Counted from the first letter of the stretch, positions 17,193-25,139 are shown. The stretch: 64,000 bases of DNA from Methylobacterium sp. E-065 (GCF_022829605.1 NZ_JAKSYD010000230.1:62001-126000); one strand, 5' to 3'. Notes: generated by a model not told the origin, from the letters alone. A program made the numbers and translations.

Positions 17193-17945
17193 TTGGACAA
17201 GCCCCTGCAGCCCTTCGCCGATGGAATGCCGAACCTGAGCGAGGGGCATTTCGTGGTCCCGACGACCGACGCCCTGCACGTGAAGACACCGTTCACCCAC
17301 GCCCCGCGCTTCCTGATCCTGTACGGATCGCTCCGTGAGCGCTCGTTCAGCCGCCTCCTCGCCTACGAGGCCGCGCGCCTGTTGGAGGCGATGGGCGGCG
17401 AGGTGCGGATCTACGACGCGCACGGCCTGCCGCTGCCCGACGACGCCACGGCCGATCACCCGAAGGTCCAGGAACTCCGAAACCTCTCGATCTGGTCGGA
17501 GGGCCACGTCTGGGTCAGCCCCGAGCGACACGGCGCCATGACCGGGGTCATCAAGAGCCAGATCGACTGGCTGCCGCTCTCGGAGGGTTCGGTGCGCCCG
17601 ACGCAGGGGCGGACGCTCGCCGTGATGCAGGTCTCCGGCGGCTCGCAGTCGTTCAACGCGGTCAACAGCCTCCGCGTGCTCGGTCGCTGGATGCGGATGA
17701 TCACCATCCCGAACCAGTCCTCGGTCCCGATGGCGTACAAGGAGTTCGACGACGCCGGCCGGATGAAGCCGGGTCCGCTCTACGACCGGGTGGTCGATGT
17801 CTGCGAGGAGCTGATGAAGTTCACGCTCCTCACGCGCGAGCGATCCGACTACCTCGTCGACCGGTATTCGGAACGCAAGGAGCGCGAGCCCGAAAGGCTC
17901 AAGGCCGTCGCCGTCGACATCGGGTTCGTGAAGCGACCCTCCTGA
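17193..17945 (+). CDS. arsH: ArsH, NADPH-dependent FMN oxidoreductase
   Basis: A 250-residue flavodoxin-fold protein. The FMN-binding loop is 'LYGSLRERSFSR' (about residues 48-59), with 'SPERHGAMTGVIKSQIDWLP' later. ArsH oxidises trivalent methylarsenicals or reduces quinones, depending on the organism. The start is a TTG at 17193, preceded by AGAGGA at 10 nt; the next in-frame ATG (17226) lacks a binding site and would trim the family's usual N terminus. It is divergent from arsR and probably under the same operator. Confidence 0.92.
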   Translation: MDKPLQPFADGMPNLSEGHFVVPTTDALHVKTPFTHAPRFLILYGSLRERSFSRLLAYEAARLLEAMGGEVRIYDAHGLPLPDDATADHPKVQELRNLSIWSEGHVWVSPERHGAMTGVIKSQIDWLPLSEGSVRPTQGRTLAVMQVSGGSQSFNAVNSLRVLGRWMRMITIPNQSSVPMAYKEFDDAGRMKPGPLYDRVVDVCEELMKFTLLTRERSDYLVDRYSERKEREPERLKAVAVDIGFVKRPS

Positions 17946-18004
17946 TCTGCACGTCCACGCCGACCTCTTCTACGCCATCGCCTCGCCCGGTAGGATAGCG
18001 ATCC

Positions 18005-18157
18005 CTATTTCAAGGGCTCCACGACCGTAAGCACAAGAGTCTGAGCGCTGGGGCACGTCGGCCGCCACGATGGCGACCACGGGGGCCGTCTCGTCGGGGC
18101 GCCGACGATCGCGACGTGGACGGATCCTTCGCCAACGTCGACGGCGGTCAGCTTCAC
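18005..18157 (-). CDS. Small phage-like ORF with a probable out-of-frame middle
   Basis: GTG 18157 to TAG 18005 is an intact 50-codon frame (VKLTAVDVGEGSVHVAIVGAP ... TLVLTVVEPLK when split at its ends). The middle 15 codons look non-coding in this frame, while the neighbouring frame there reads DETAPVVAIVAADVP with G or C at every third position. Two compensating one-base changes in CCCC runs near 18100 and 18052 would explain this. No family is recognised. It is the last of three leftward small genes beside arsH. Confidence 0.4.
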   Translation of the reverse strand: MKLTAVDVGEGSVHVAIVGAPTRRPPWSPSWRPTCPSAQTLVLTVVEPLK

Positions 18158-18162
18158 TAGGC

Positions 18163-18466
18163 TCAGCTGGAGCTTCCGCATGCCGCCTCGGTCAGCGAGG
18201 GGGACCGGACGGAGTGGAGCGTCCCCGAGACGTAGACGAGGTCGCGGACGTCCGTGCCCGGCGCGTCGGCCTCGGCGATGGAGGCGATCGGCTCCGCAGT
18301 CAGGAGCAGAAATTTCGCTAGGCATCACGTCCTCCTTGGCCTTGCGCCGAACGAACCCCGCCCAGGTCCGGACGGTCCCGTGCGTCGCTGTCTCCAGCAC
18401 CGCCACTTCGGAGAGGGTCGACGCGGTCAGGCGGCGAGCGAGGATGGCCAGGAGTGGGATGGTCAC
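18163..18466 (-). pseudogene. Frameshifted small phage-like gene
   Basis: GTG 18466 overlaps the stop of the DUF4376 gene (GTGA) and opens VTIPLLAILARRLTASTLSE. At 18325 an ATG with an excellent binding site (AAGGAGG at 18337-18331) occurs in the same frame. One base later the good coding frame shifts: LAKFLLLTAEPIASIAEADA continues to TGA 18163 with strong G/C third-position bias. Removing one C just after the ATG restores a 53-codon gene or a roughly 100-codon fusion. The function is unknown. Confidence 0.5.
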
Positions 18467-18945
18467 GACGCCGCCTTCAAGACGATCGCGTCGACGTCGG
18501 CGAAGGCGCCGTCGACCTCCGCGGTGGTGATGGCGCCGGCGCCGATGCCGGCGGCGACCTGGTTGTAGACCGCCAGACAGACGCCAATGTGCCTCCGGAT
18601 CTGCAGGCTCAGCACCTTCAAGCGGTCGTTCGTGAGGGGCCGATCTACCCCGTCGGCGAACGTCCACGGGTCGCTGTCCTTCCGGGCGTCGAGCAGCGTC
18701 GCGGTGACCTCGCTTAGCGTGCGCGTCAGGGCCCGCTCGTTGACGGCGACCGCCCAGCCGTCCCACGTCGTGCCGCCCGCCTCGGCCGCTAGGTGCGCCT
18801 CGTATGCGTAGGCCAGGACAGCGGCCGCGTCGGGCGGAGCCGGAGCGTTCGGATCGAGCCAGTAGCCATCGGCCTGTTGGGCCTACCTGAGCCACAGCCA
18901 GGCGCCGACCGCGTCGCAGATGACGTCGAGGGAGAGACTAACCAT
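18463..18945 (-). pseudogene. DUF4376 phage protein gene with an in-frame amber codon
   Basis: ATG 18945 opens MVSLSLDVICDAVGAWLWLR, then TAG at 18885-18883, and the same frame continues for 139 codons to TGA 18463. The downstream part ('YAYEAHLAAEAGGTTWDGWA', 'SDPWTFADGVDRPLTNDRL', 'AAGIGAGAITTAEVDGAF') has the look of DUF4376, a domain of phage tail-region proteins. No alternative ATG or GTG lies near the TAG on its 3' side. A CAG-to-TAG change is the simplest cause. Translation would need suppression. Confidence 0.6.
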
Positions 18946-19130
18946 GTGAGATAGCGTGGACCGGGGGCGTTAAGGGGGTGAACGTCACGTGGGGCCCTGA
19001 AACATAACACCCCCCGACCCCGGGGGCCGGAGGGTGCGCTCAGGATGTGGTGCATCGCGAGGACGACGGATACGTCGACAGCCTAGAATATACCCCACCG
19101 AACAGCATCGGACAAGCAAAAAGAGGGCGA

Positions 19131-19202
19131 ATAACGACGGTCTAGCAAGGGGTAAGCGGCGGTTCTAGACTTGGAACAACGGCGGTCCAGTAGGGGGTAG
19201 AG
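19131..19202. repeat. Three iteron-like direct repeats
   Basis: Three units are spaced 22 and 23 bp apart by their CGGT core (19138, 19160, 19183). The first and third are closest: AACGACGGTCTAGCAAGGGG at 19133 and AACGGCGGTCCAGTAGGGGG at 19178. The middle one is weaker. They lie in a 471-bp gene-free stretch (18946-19416) downstream of the polymerase-like gene. One-helical-turn-multiple spacing is typical of replication iterons or operators, but the degeneracy keeps this tentative. The rest of the stretch shows only G-rich sequence. Confidence 0.4.
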
Positions 19203-19416
19203 CCATTCCTACGACCCCCCCTGAGCGTCGACGGCCAGCCACATCCAGGGAGGGCGGCGCAGAACGTCACGGTAGTGAGCTACACCAGGGAACGGGGCGG
19301 GCGGCAGCGACGGGGAAGGTAGCAGGGGGACGACGGCGGGATGACGACCCGCGGGGAACCAGGAGGCCCGGGCCCAAGGGGACAACGGGGGCCCAGGGGC
19401 CCATATGTGGAACCAA

Positions 19417-20655
19417 TCACCCGATTATCGTTGAGGGAGAACGGGTTACAGCGCCGAGAACGCCCGTCAGGATTTCGTCCATCTTGGCCTCCATCCACGG
19501 GCCCTTGGAGGCCGGTACGATGAAGCTATCGTGGACGGGCAGGCAGGGGATGGACGCCTTCTCGCAGGCCTTGAGGACATCCACCGCCATGGCGCTGTCT
19601 ACGGCCATGCAGCGGATCCCACGGTCTGCAGCGATGTCTGCGGCGATGGGGGTGTTCCGCGCCACGACGGCCTTGAGCAGGCCGCGGGTGTAGTCCCAGC
19701 CGTGCTCCCAGTCGTCCTTGTCCATAATGGCCGCCGCTGCCGCGTTCATGGTCTTCGCGTTCAAGGCGACGTTGAGGGCGAGCTTGCCCTCGTCACGGGG
19801 GAATGTTCCCGTGACGTAGGGATCGTGGCGCAAGACGTGACCACGGGCTGCGTAGAGGATCCGCGGATGGAGGGTGGCGAAGTCCGGCTCGAAGGCCGCC
19901 TCGCCGTTGATGAGGAGCTCCCGGCGGCGTCCCTTGGGGAGGTTCTGCCACCATCCGTAGAGCCGGCCGTGGCGGTCCCAACGGCCACGGCCGAACACGC
20001 GGTAAACCTCGGGGCTCGGGGTCGGGACGACGCTGGCCCACGTCCCCTTCTCCTTGCGGTCGTTGCGGGCCCGGACAACGCGCGTGGCGTGCTCCCACCC
20101 GTCGCCCGTCGGCATCGTGACCGAGACGTTGCCGAGGTAGGCATTGATGCGGTCGAGCTCGGCCTCCAGGCGTCGCGTCTGACGTGTCGGGTCGTAGCCG
20201 ATGACGTCGCCGGCCTCGTCCTTGAGGATGAGGCGGCAGCGGCGCGTCTCGTACTCGAAGGGCGCGTCGCGGAAGGCGTGGACGAGGTCGGGGGTCGCAC
20301 GCAGGCGGCTCTGCATCCCGGTGGAGAGGTGGTCGCCAGGGCGGGCCCGGACCTCCTCGATCAGCCCGAGCTCGACGAGTTCAGCCACGGCGGCGAGCAC
20401 GCGGTCGTAGGTGTAGGGCAGGCCCATGTACCGCGATTGACCGGCGTAGAACGCCTTGCGGCGCGAGTAGCTGACCCAGCGATCCTCGCCGGGCGCCATG
20501 TCGGCCGCGATGCACGCGGCCGCGAGGACGCTGCGCCTGGCGACGTCCTGCCTGCGATCGGGGATGTCGGGGATGCCGGCGGCCGAGAGGATGTTCTCCG
20601 GGATGCGCCAGTGGAAATCGAGGGCGCGGTCGCGCGCCTGTGCCGTGTTGAGCAT
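19417..20655 (-). CDS. Winged-helix plus family-A-like polymerase palm protein (candidate)
   Basis: A 412-residue protein of no named family. Residues about 58-115 look like a winged helix ('YTYDRVLAAVAELVELGLIE', then a basic wing). Residues 216-395 carry three motifs in polymerase order: A-like 'EPDFATLHPRILYA' (256-269, Asp258), B-like R287-x3-K291-x3-N295-x3-N299, and C-like 'PVHDSFIVP' (373-381, His375-Asp376-Ser377). This order matches the PolA/T7 RNA polymerase palm and fingers helix; there is no exonuclease domain. A role in replicating the element is inference. It is transcribed alone; GGA precedes ATG 20655. Confidence 0.6.
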   Translation of the reverse strand: MLNTAQARDRALDFHWRIPENILSAAGIPDIPDRRQDVARRSVLAAACIAADMAPGEDRWVSYSRRKAFYAGQSRYMGLPYTYDRVLAAVAELVELGLIEEVRARPGDHLSTGMQSRLRATPDLVHAFRDAPFEYETRRCRLILKDEAGDVIGYDPTRQTRRLEAELDRINAYLGNVSVTMPTGDGWEHATRVVRARNDRKEKGTWASVVPTPSPEVYRVFGRGRWDRHGRLYGWWQNLPKGRRRELLINGEAAFEPDFATLHPRILYAARGHVLRHDPYVTGTFPRDEGKLALNVALNAKTMNAAAAAIMDKDDWEHGWDYTRGLLKAVVARNTPIAADIAADRGIRCMAVDSAMAVDVLKACEKASIPCLPVHDSFIVPASKGPWMEAKMDEILTGVLGAVTRSPSTIIG

Positions 20656-20878
20656 GTCGTATCCATCGACACGTCAGGCACCACACCGCCGTGTCGGGAC
20701 CGATGATCCGCTCGAAATTAGCCTTAGTCTATGGGTCTGTGCTTTGGAGATCCACTGATATACTTCGCGAGACCAGTAGTTCTACCGCCCCGACGGGGTG
20801 CATGATCTCACGGGGGTAAAGCATCGATTTCAGCCTCGCCCACGGCCTAACTTCGAGGCACCGGAGGATTCAGCCAAC

Positions 20879-20906
20879 GAGCCCCGTGGACGGCTCCACG
20901 GGGCTC
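20879..20906. terminator. Strong hairpin, possible terminator
   Basis: A perfect 12-bp stem (GAGCCCCGTGGA at 20879-20890, TCCACGGGGCTC at 20895-20906) with a CGGC loop. No T-run follows directly on either strand, though the downstream plus strand becomes AT-rich (AAAATTTATTTG). It lies in the 302-bp gene-free stretch between the polymerase-like gene start and the next small gene. Nothing else is recognised in that stretch. Confidence 0.5.
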
Positions 20907-20957
20907 TAATGCGGTCGAAAATTTATTTGTGCTCGCATGCGGCCGTCGCCTGATGCC

Positions 20958-21112
20958 GTGAGGACATATCGAATCCGCGAACAGCTTGGTGAGCTGGTGG
21001 CTCGAACTCCTAACCCGATCGGGGTCTACCCGATGACCTCGCGGCGGCCCTGGAGCGGGCCCTGTCGGCCGTGAAGCACATCGACGCCGGTAGGATCGGA
21101 GCCGAGGCGTGA
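20958..21112 (+). pseudogene. Frameshifted small gene, unknown family
   Basis: GTG 20958 opens VRTYRIREQLGELVARTPNP and IGVYP, then coding sense moves by one frame at a CCC run near 21030. The continuation reads DDLAAALERALSAVKHIDAG and stops at TGA 21110-21112. Adding one C joins the two parts into a 51-residue protein. The stop overlaps the next ATG (TGATG), as in a working operon, which supports both having been real genes. No homology is recognised. Confidence 0.45.
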
Positions 21113-21510
21113 TGCCCAGTGACCAGGCGTTCCTACTCACCTTCGCAGGCCTGCTGCGAGTCGGCATCCTCGCCGACCCTGTCCCGACCTACCGGGCATG
21201 CCGATCGGCTTGCGCCGCCCTTGGGGACGCATCCGTGCCCGTTGACTACACCTGACCGATTCGCGCGGTCCGCTTAGTCCACGAGGAGGATTGGGAGAGT
21301 CGGCTGAGGCCCACCCCAACCGCGGCCGCCGTGCGGGCCACGCTGGCGAGCGAGGGCGTGGAGAGCGTCCTGGCACGGTGGGGCGGGCGCTACCGAGGCA
21401 AACTCATCGCGGCAGCGAACCGCGCCGCGCGCAGGTCACCGCCCGCCAGACATTCCCTTACGTGTCCGGGATCGGGGGCACGTCCGGAGGCGTCGCCTGC
21501 GTGTAGGTGA
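21112..21510 (+). pseudogene. Small gene interrupted by an in-frame opal codon
   Basis: ATG 21112 opens MPSDQAFLLTFAGLLRVGIL and runs 47 codons to TGA 21253-21255. The same frame continues PIRAVRLVHEEDWESRLRPT and 'TLASEGVESVLARWGGRYRG' to a stop at 21510. A TGG-to-TGA change would explain it. The last 50 bases overlap an antisense XRE gene, so the original end may be earlier. It may alternatively be an intact 47-residue gene followed by a remnant. Confidence 0.45.
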
Positions 21511-21721
21511 CGGTCTGCACCGTGTAGTCGGGCGTGCCTGAGAAGCTGATGCCCAAGCCGGCGTAAAACCCCATCACGGAGTGGAGCGCGCTCAGGGACG
21601 ACTTCCTCATCTCGACGGCGACCATGGTCCTCTGGGACAGGCCGACGCGTCGGGAAATTTCGTCCTGCGTCAGGCCGACGAGGGTCCGCGCGGCGCGCAG
21701 CTGCATTGGGGAGGGATACAC
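21458..21721 (-). CDS. XRE/Cro-CI-type DNA-binding protein
   Basis: An 87-residue protein with a helix-turn-helix at about residues 6-60 ('LRAARTLVGLTQDEISRRVG', 'SQRTMVAVE'). The tail is Thr/Pro rich. Start is GTG 21721 or ATG 21706; neither has a clear binding site. It is divergent from the 21926 gene across a 204-bp gap, so it probably controls the antirepressor operon. Confidence 0.75.
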   Translation of the reverse strand: MYPSPMQLRAARTLVGLTQDEISRRVGLSQRTMVAVEMRKSSLSALHSVMGFYAGLGISFSGTPDYTVQTVTYTQATPPDVPPIPDT

Positions 21722-21925
21722 GACGAGGCACTCCGAGCCGGATTCGATGGAAGGCCATTATCACCAAAGCGCCCGAAACGTGCAATGACGGCACATCGAC
21801 TCGCGTTCTCAGAAGAAGGTGATATCCTCCGATTCGTGCCGACATCGCCGGATCCACTGGCGAAAAAAATGGCCCCGGAAGCGCGCGAACGCCGCCGAGG
21901 CCTGGTCAGCCACAGGAGCATCCCC

Positions 21926-22558
21926 GTGACCGAACCGTGCACCCACCTTACCACCACGACCGCCCCGAACGGTAGCCTCGCCGCGTCCCTCGCCCAGGGA
22001 ATTTCGCAGTACGCCGAGCGCTTCGAGGAGGCCTCGGTCCTTGAGATCGCGGCGGCCATGAGCGTCGAGGATCCCCACGCGGCGCGGTCGTTCCTCCTGG
22101 AGCGCACTGCCGAGCCGGCGTTCCCGATGCTGCGCAGGAGCGTCCTCGGTACGATCGAGCTCCGGATCGAGGCCGCCAAAGCCGCTGCGCGTGACCGCCT
22201 CCTCCTGGTGACCGGCGACGACGCGCCGGGCGGGAAGAACGACAAGGCGCGCGAGGCGATCTTCCGCCGGGACCCGGGCGCATTTCTGCCGGGCGCCGAG
22301 GTCAGCAAAGTCCGCCCGTTCGCCCGGGCCTTCTGGCACGTCCTGATCGACGGGAAGGACGTGCCCTGCGTCTACGTCTGCCGGGCCGCCGTCGTGAGCG
22401 ACCTGCACGACATGGTCGAATGCCTGGCCGAGAACAGACAGTACGAGCGGGGCATCGTCATCGGTGCGCCCGAGACCGCACGGGACATCGCCGGCCTACT
22501 GCCCCCGAACATCGCCTTCGTGGCCGTACCCCTCGCCACCGACGGGAGGCGCGCGTGA
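21926..22558 (+). CDS. Hypothetical protein upstream of the antirepressor
   Basis: A 210-residue protein starting at GTG 21926, chosen for AGGAG 8 nt upstream; the frame is open further up to ATG 21785. Visible features are an N-terminal Thr-rich stretch, 'AERFEEASVLEIAAAMSVED' (helical) and a compact C-terminal part ending 'APETARDIAGLLPPNIAFVA', which resembles an alpha/beta fold. No family is recognised. The stop overlaps the antirepressor start (GTGA), so the two proteins are made together. Confidence 0.65.
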   Translation: MTEPCTHLTTTTAPNGSLAASLAQGISQYAERFEEASVLEIAAAMSVEDPHAARSFLLERTAEPAFPMLRRSVLGTIELRIEAAKAAARDRLLLVTGDDAPGGKNDKAREAIFRRDPGAFLPGAEVSKVRPFARAFWHVLIDGKDVPCVYVCRAAVVSDLHDMVECLAENRQYERGIVIGAPETARDIAGLLPPNIAFVAVPLATDGRRA

Positions 22559-23421
22559 ACGCCATCGTCCGCATCCCGGCCGCGCCGGCGATCTCGATCT
22601 TCCGCTTCGACAACCACGACATCCGCGTCGTGGAGATCGACGGGCAGCCCTGGTTCGTCGGCGCCGACGTCTGCAAGGCCGCCCGCCTCTCGAACCCGTC
22701 CGTCTCGCTCAAGGCGCTCGACGAGGACGAGAGGGCTAAGATCTTCTTAGGGCATCCCCAGGGCGAGGTCCTGGTCATCACCGAGGGCGGTCTCTACACC
22801 CTGCTGATGCGCAGCCAGCGTGCCCTCGTGAAGGGCGCGACGGCATGGCGGTTCCGTCGGTGGGCGATGAACGAGGTCCTCCCCGAGATCCGGCGGACCG
22901 GTTCCTACGCCGTGGCACCCGCCCCGACGCCGGTCGCGATCCCCGAGGACCTCGACGAGAACAGGGTGCTGAGGAGGATGCTCCTGGCCCGGATGGATCG
23001 GGAGGACGCCCTCGTCGAGCGCCTCGTCATCACAGACCAGGAGCTCATCGACACCTCTCGCCAGCTCACCGCCTCGCAGCGGCAGGTACAGCGGGCCCTG
23101 CCGGCGGTGGAGTGCGTCGAGCGGTTCACCGAGAGCGAGGATCTCTACAGCCTCCAGGCCGGTGGCAAGGCCCTCGGGCAAAAGCCGAACAAGTTCATCG
23201 CTTGGCTGAAGGAGCGCGGCGACCTGTTGGATCTGAACAGGTCGAACCTCCCCCGGCAGGACCTCATCGACCGTGCCCCGTTCCGCGTCCGGATCGAGGA
23301 GTACGGCGGCAAGCCCCGTGCGACGCCAAAGATGACGTCGAAGGGCATCCTCCACTACGGACGCGAGCTCTGCGTCTCCGTCGACTGGCGGGCCGCACGG
23401 GAGCCCGACCTGTTCGACTGA
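22555..23421 (+). CDS. Phage antirepressor, BRO-N plus KilA-C domains
   Basis: A 288-residue protein starting at GTG 22555, with GGGAGG 5 nt upstream. The BRO-N domain spans about residues 8-110 ('ISIFRFDNHDIRVVEIDGQP', 'WRFRRWAMNEVLPEIRRTG'). A KilA-C-type C-terminal domain spans about 170-285 ('FTESEDLYSLQAGGKALGQK', 'TPKMTSKGILHYGRELC'). Phage antirepressors inactivate or bypass the lysogeny repressor. A classical terminator follows. Together with the two XRE genes it marks the region as phage-derived. Confidence 0.88.
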   Translation: MNAIVRIPAAPAISIFRFDNHDIRVVEIDGQPWFVGADVCKAARLSNPSVSLKALDEDERAKIFLGHPQGEVLVITEGGLYTLLMRSQRALVKGATAWRFRRWAMNEVLPEIRRTGSYAVAPAPTPVAIPEDLDENRVLRRMLLARMDREDALVERLVITDQELIDTSRQLTASQRQVQRALPAVECVERFTESEDLYSLQAGGKALGQKPNKFIAWLKERGDLLDLNRSNLPRQDLIDRAPFRVRIEEYGGKPRATPKMTSKGILHYGRELCVSVDWRAAREPDLFD

Positions 23422-23448
23422 CACCCCTCAGACTCTGAGTGGTGACGA

Positions 23449-23475
23449 GGGGCCCGGGTGACCGGGCCCCTTTTT
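23449..23475 (+). terminator. Intrinsic terminator after the antirepressor
   Basis: A perfect 9-bp stem (GGGGCCCGG at 23449-23457, CCGGGCCCC at 23462-23470) with a GTGA loop and TTTTT immediately after, 28 nt past the antirepressor stop. Confidence 0.88.
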
Positions 23476-23685
23476 CGTGACTGAAATCTGGTGCAGCGAA
23501 ATGGGAGCGAAGGCCGGTTCGGTATCATTGGCAACCCGGCCCGGGCACGCCTGCGCACGGTTTCGGCACGCTCTCAGCATATTTTCGCGCGTTTCAGTCC
23601 GCGCGATCGGCGTTACACCGCGAGCGAAATCCGGCCTCGCTCGTGGAGCGCGCTGCAGCACCCCCCGATCCAGGCGCTCGGTGGC

Positions 23686-24006
23686 CTACGGGCACGGCCC
23701 CCCGGACGGCCGCCGCCGGTACCGGACGCCGTCGTGCAGCAGCACGCCGCTGGGCAGGAGGCTGAGCTCCGCCTCGTAGGGGAACGGCCGGCCCCCGTTG
23801 CCGTAGCACCGGGAGGCCGTCACCCGGCCGCCTGAGATCCTCGCCCCGTGGCACTCCATCAGATCGATGCCGACCTCGCCGGGGGCGGGCCCGACGACGA
23901 TGGCGGGGACGTCGGCCCCCTCGGGGCAGTAGAGGCCCGGGGCGGGCTGGTAGGGGTCCGCCCCGGCCGGGCCAGCGAGCAGGGCGAGGATGGCGAGCGC
24001 ACGCAT
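23686..24006 (-). CDS. Small exported hypothetical protein
   Basis: A 106-residue protein with a short signal peptide (MRALAILALLAGPAGA) and a mature part holding three cysteines ('GLYCPEGADV', 'DLMECHGARI', 'ASRCYGNGG'). GGAG lies 8 nt before the ATG. It begins 1 nt after the metallophosphoesterase stop and is the last gene of the leftward AAA+ operon. No family is recognised. Confidence 0.65.
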   Translation of the reverse strand: MRALAILALLAGPAGADPYQPAPGLYCPEGADVPAIVVGPAPGEVGIDLMECHGARISGGRVTASRCYGNGGRPFPYEAELSLLPSGVLLHDGVRYRRRPSGGPCP

Positions 24007-24007
24007 G

Positions 24008-24799
24008 TCAGATCTCCAGGACTAGGGACGGGTCGAAGGCGGGGTTCTCGCCCCGGCGGCCGCGCGGGTTCGCGAGGATGCGGGTCCCACCGATCCGGTA
24101 GTCGGCGGACCGGTGGATGTGCCCGTGGATCCAGAGATCCGGGGCGTGCTCCCCTTCGAGGACGCGGCTGCAGTCCGAGGCGTACGCGGCATCGATCGCC
24201 TGCAACGGACCCTGCCTGCCCAGCGACGCGGGATGCGGCGCATGGTGCGTGACGACGACGGTCGGGCCCGCGTGCGGCTCGGCTAGGGCGCGCTCGATCC
24301 GGCCGAGCTGGGCAACGTGCGCGGCCGCGGCCATCGGTGGCCGGAAAGCGTTCGTCTCGCCCGACGGGAGCCGCGTCCGGATCTGCCGATGATCCCGCAT
24401 TCCGCCGACGCGGTCCCCGCACGTTGACTGCGCCAACACGCGGAACGGTTCGCCGAGGAGCTCATAGTCCGTCCAGAGCGTGGCCCCGACGAACCGCACG
24501 CCCTCGATGTCGAGGGTCTCCCCGACGGCGAGGATGTGAATGCCGGCGGCGGCCGCGGCCTCGCGCCCGCGTTCGAGTTCGCTCTGCCACCTCGACGCGT
24601 AGAAGTCGTGGTTCCCGGGGACGTAGATGACGCGCCGCACGAAGGGCACGACGCACGCCGCGAGCCAGGGGATGGACCTCCGCGTCAGGCCGTCGGCGAC
24701 GTCGCCGGCGATGATCGCCACGTCGCACGGCGGGACGGCCGGGCCCTCCCAGCAGTCGGCGTCGTCGTGCACGTCACTGAAAATCCAGGCTCTCAGCAT
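24008..24799 (-). CDS. Calcineurin-like metallophosphoesterase
   Basis: A 263-residue protein with all metal-site motifs in order: 'FSDVHDDAD' (about 7-15), 'IIAGDVAD', 'VPGNHDFYAS' (about 60-69), 'VVVTHHAPHP' and 'LWIHGHIHRS'. It is a dinuclear-metal phosphoesterase; the substrate (nucleotide, nucleic acid end or phosphoprotein) is unknown. GGAGG precedes ATG 24799 by 6 nt. The start overlaps the previous gene by 26 nt. It resembles the host-type enzymes often carried by phages. Confidence 0.85.
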   Translation of the reverse strand: MLRAWIFSDVHDDADCWEGPAVPPCDVAIIAGDVADGLTRRSIPWLAACVVPFVRRVIYVPGNHDFYASRWQSELERGREAAAAAGIHILAVGETLDIEGVRFVGATLWTDYELLGEPFRVLAQSTCGDRVGGMRDHRQIRTRLPSGETNAFRPPMAAAAHVAQLGRIERALAEPHAGPTVVVTHHAPHPASLGRQGPLQAIDAAYASDCSRVLEGEHAPDLWIHGHIHRSADYRIGGTRILANPRGRRGENPAFDPSLVLEI

Positions 24800-25139
24800 C
24801 CCACCCTCCCACGCACCACGCCGACCCGTCGGCCTCGAACCACACCTGCGCCGCCCGGGTGACCAGGAGGCCGTTCGTCCTAAATCCGGGACACCAGAGC
24901 CCGTACCGAAGCCGCTGCGCCGAGGGCGGCCGGTCCCCCTCGGCCACCGTGCCGGTCGCCCACGCGTGGACGTCCCGGGCCCCCGTCCGGAGGCACCGCA
25001 GCCTGCCCGCCTCCGACGCCCGGAGGACGACGTCGGCAAGCACGATCGCCGGCACGTGGCCGACGACCCGGCCGCCGACGCGCACGGACCAGAGCCGGCG
25101 CGTCAGGTTGCGGTAGACGTCACTTCTTCCCGGCGGCAT
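24774..25139 (-). CDS. Hypothetical protein of phage type
   Basis: A 121-residue protein with a compact, Arg/Val-rich N-terminal part ('DVYRNLTRRLWSVRVGGRVV', 'AGRLRCLRTGARDVHAWATG') and a C-terminal part with Cys and Trp ('WCPGFRTNGLL', 'AWCVGGWDAE'). The N-terminal half looks like a small conserved DNA- or RNA-associated phage protein I have no name for. It overlaps its neighbours by 20 and 26 nt, so it lies inside the operon. Confidence 0.6.
   Translation of the reverse strand: MPPGRSDVYRNLTRRLWSVRVGGRVVGHVPAIVLADVVLRASEAGRLRCLRTGARDVHAWATGTVAEGDRPPSAQRLRYGLWCPGFRTNGLLVTRAAQVWFEADGSAWCVGGWDAESLDFQ

Noticed and set aside
17946..18004. A second copy of the tRNA-Gly 3' end at the left island border
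   Set aside because: I looked for the T-arm/acceptor sequence around 17946-18010 and other parts of the island and found no match, so no attachment-site pair is claimed.
18463..18945. Amber codon as evidence of a recoded genetic code in the island
   Set aside because: Other genes here use TGA, TAA and TAG as normal stops and neighbouring genes carry frameshifts, so a single mutation or decay is simpler.
19417..20655. Reverse transcriptase or retron interpretation of the polymerase-like protein
   Set aside because: There is no YxDD motif or RT domain order, and no non-coding RNA-like structured region next to it. The HDS motif and the R-x3-K helix fit the PolA/T7 RNAP type better.
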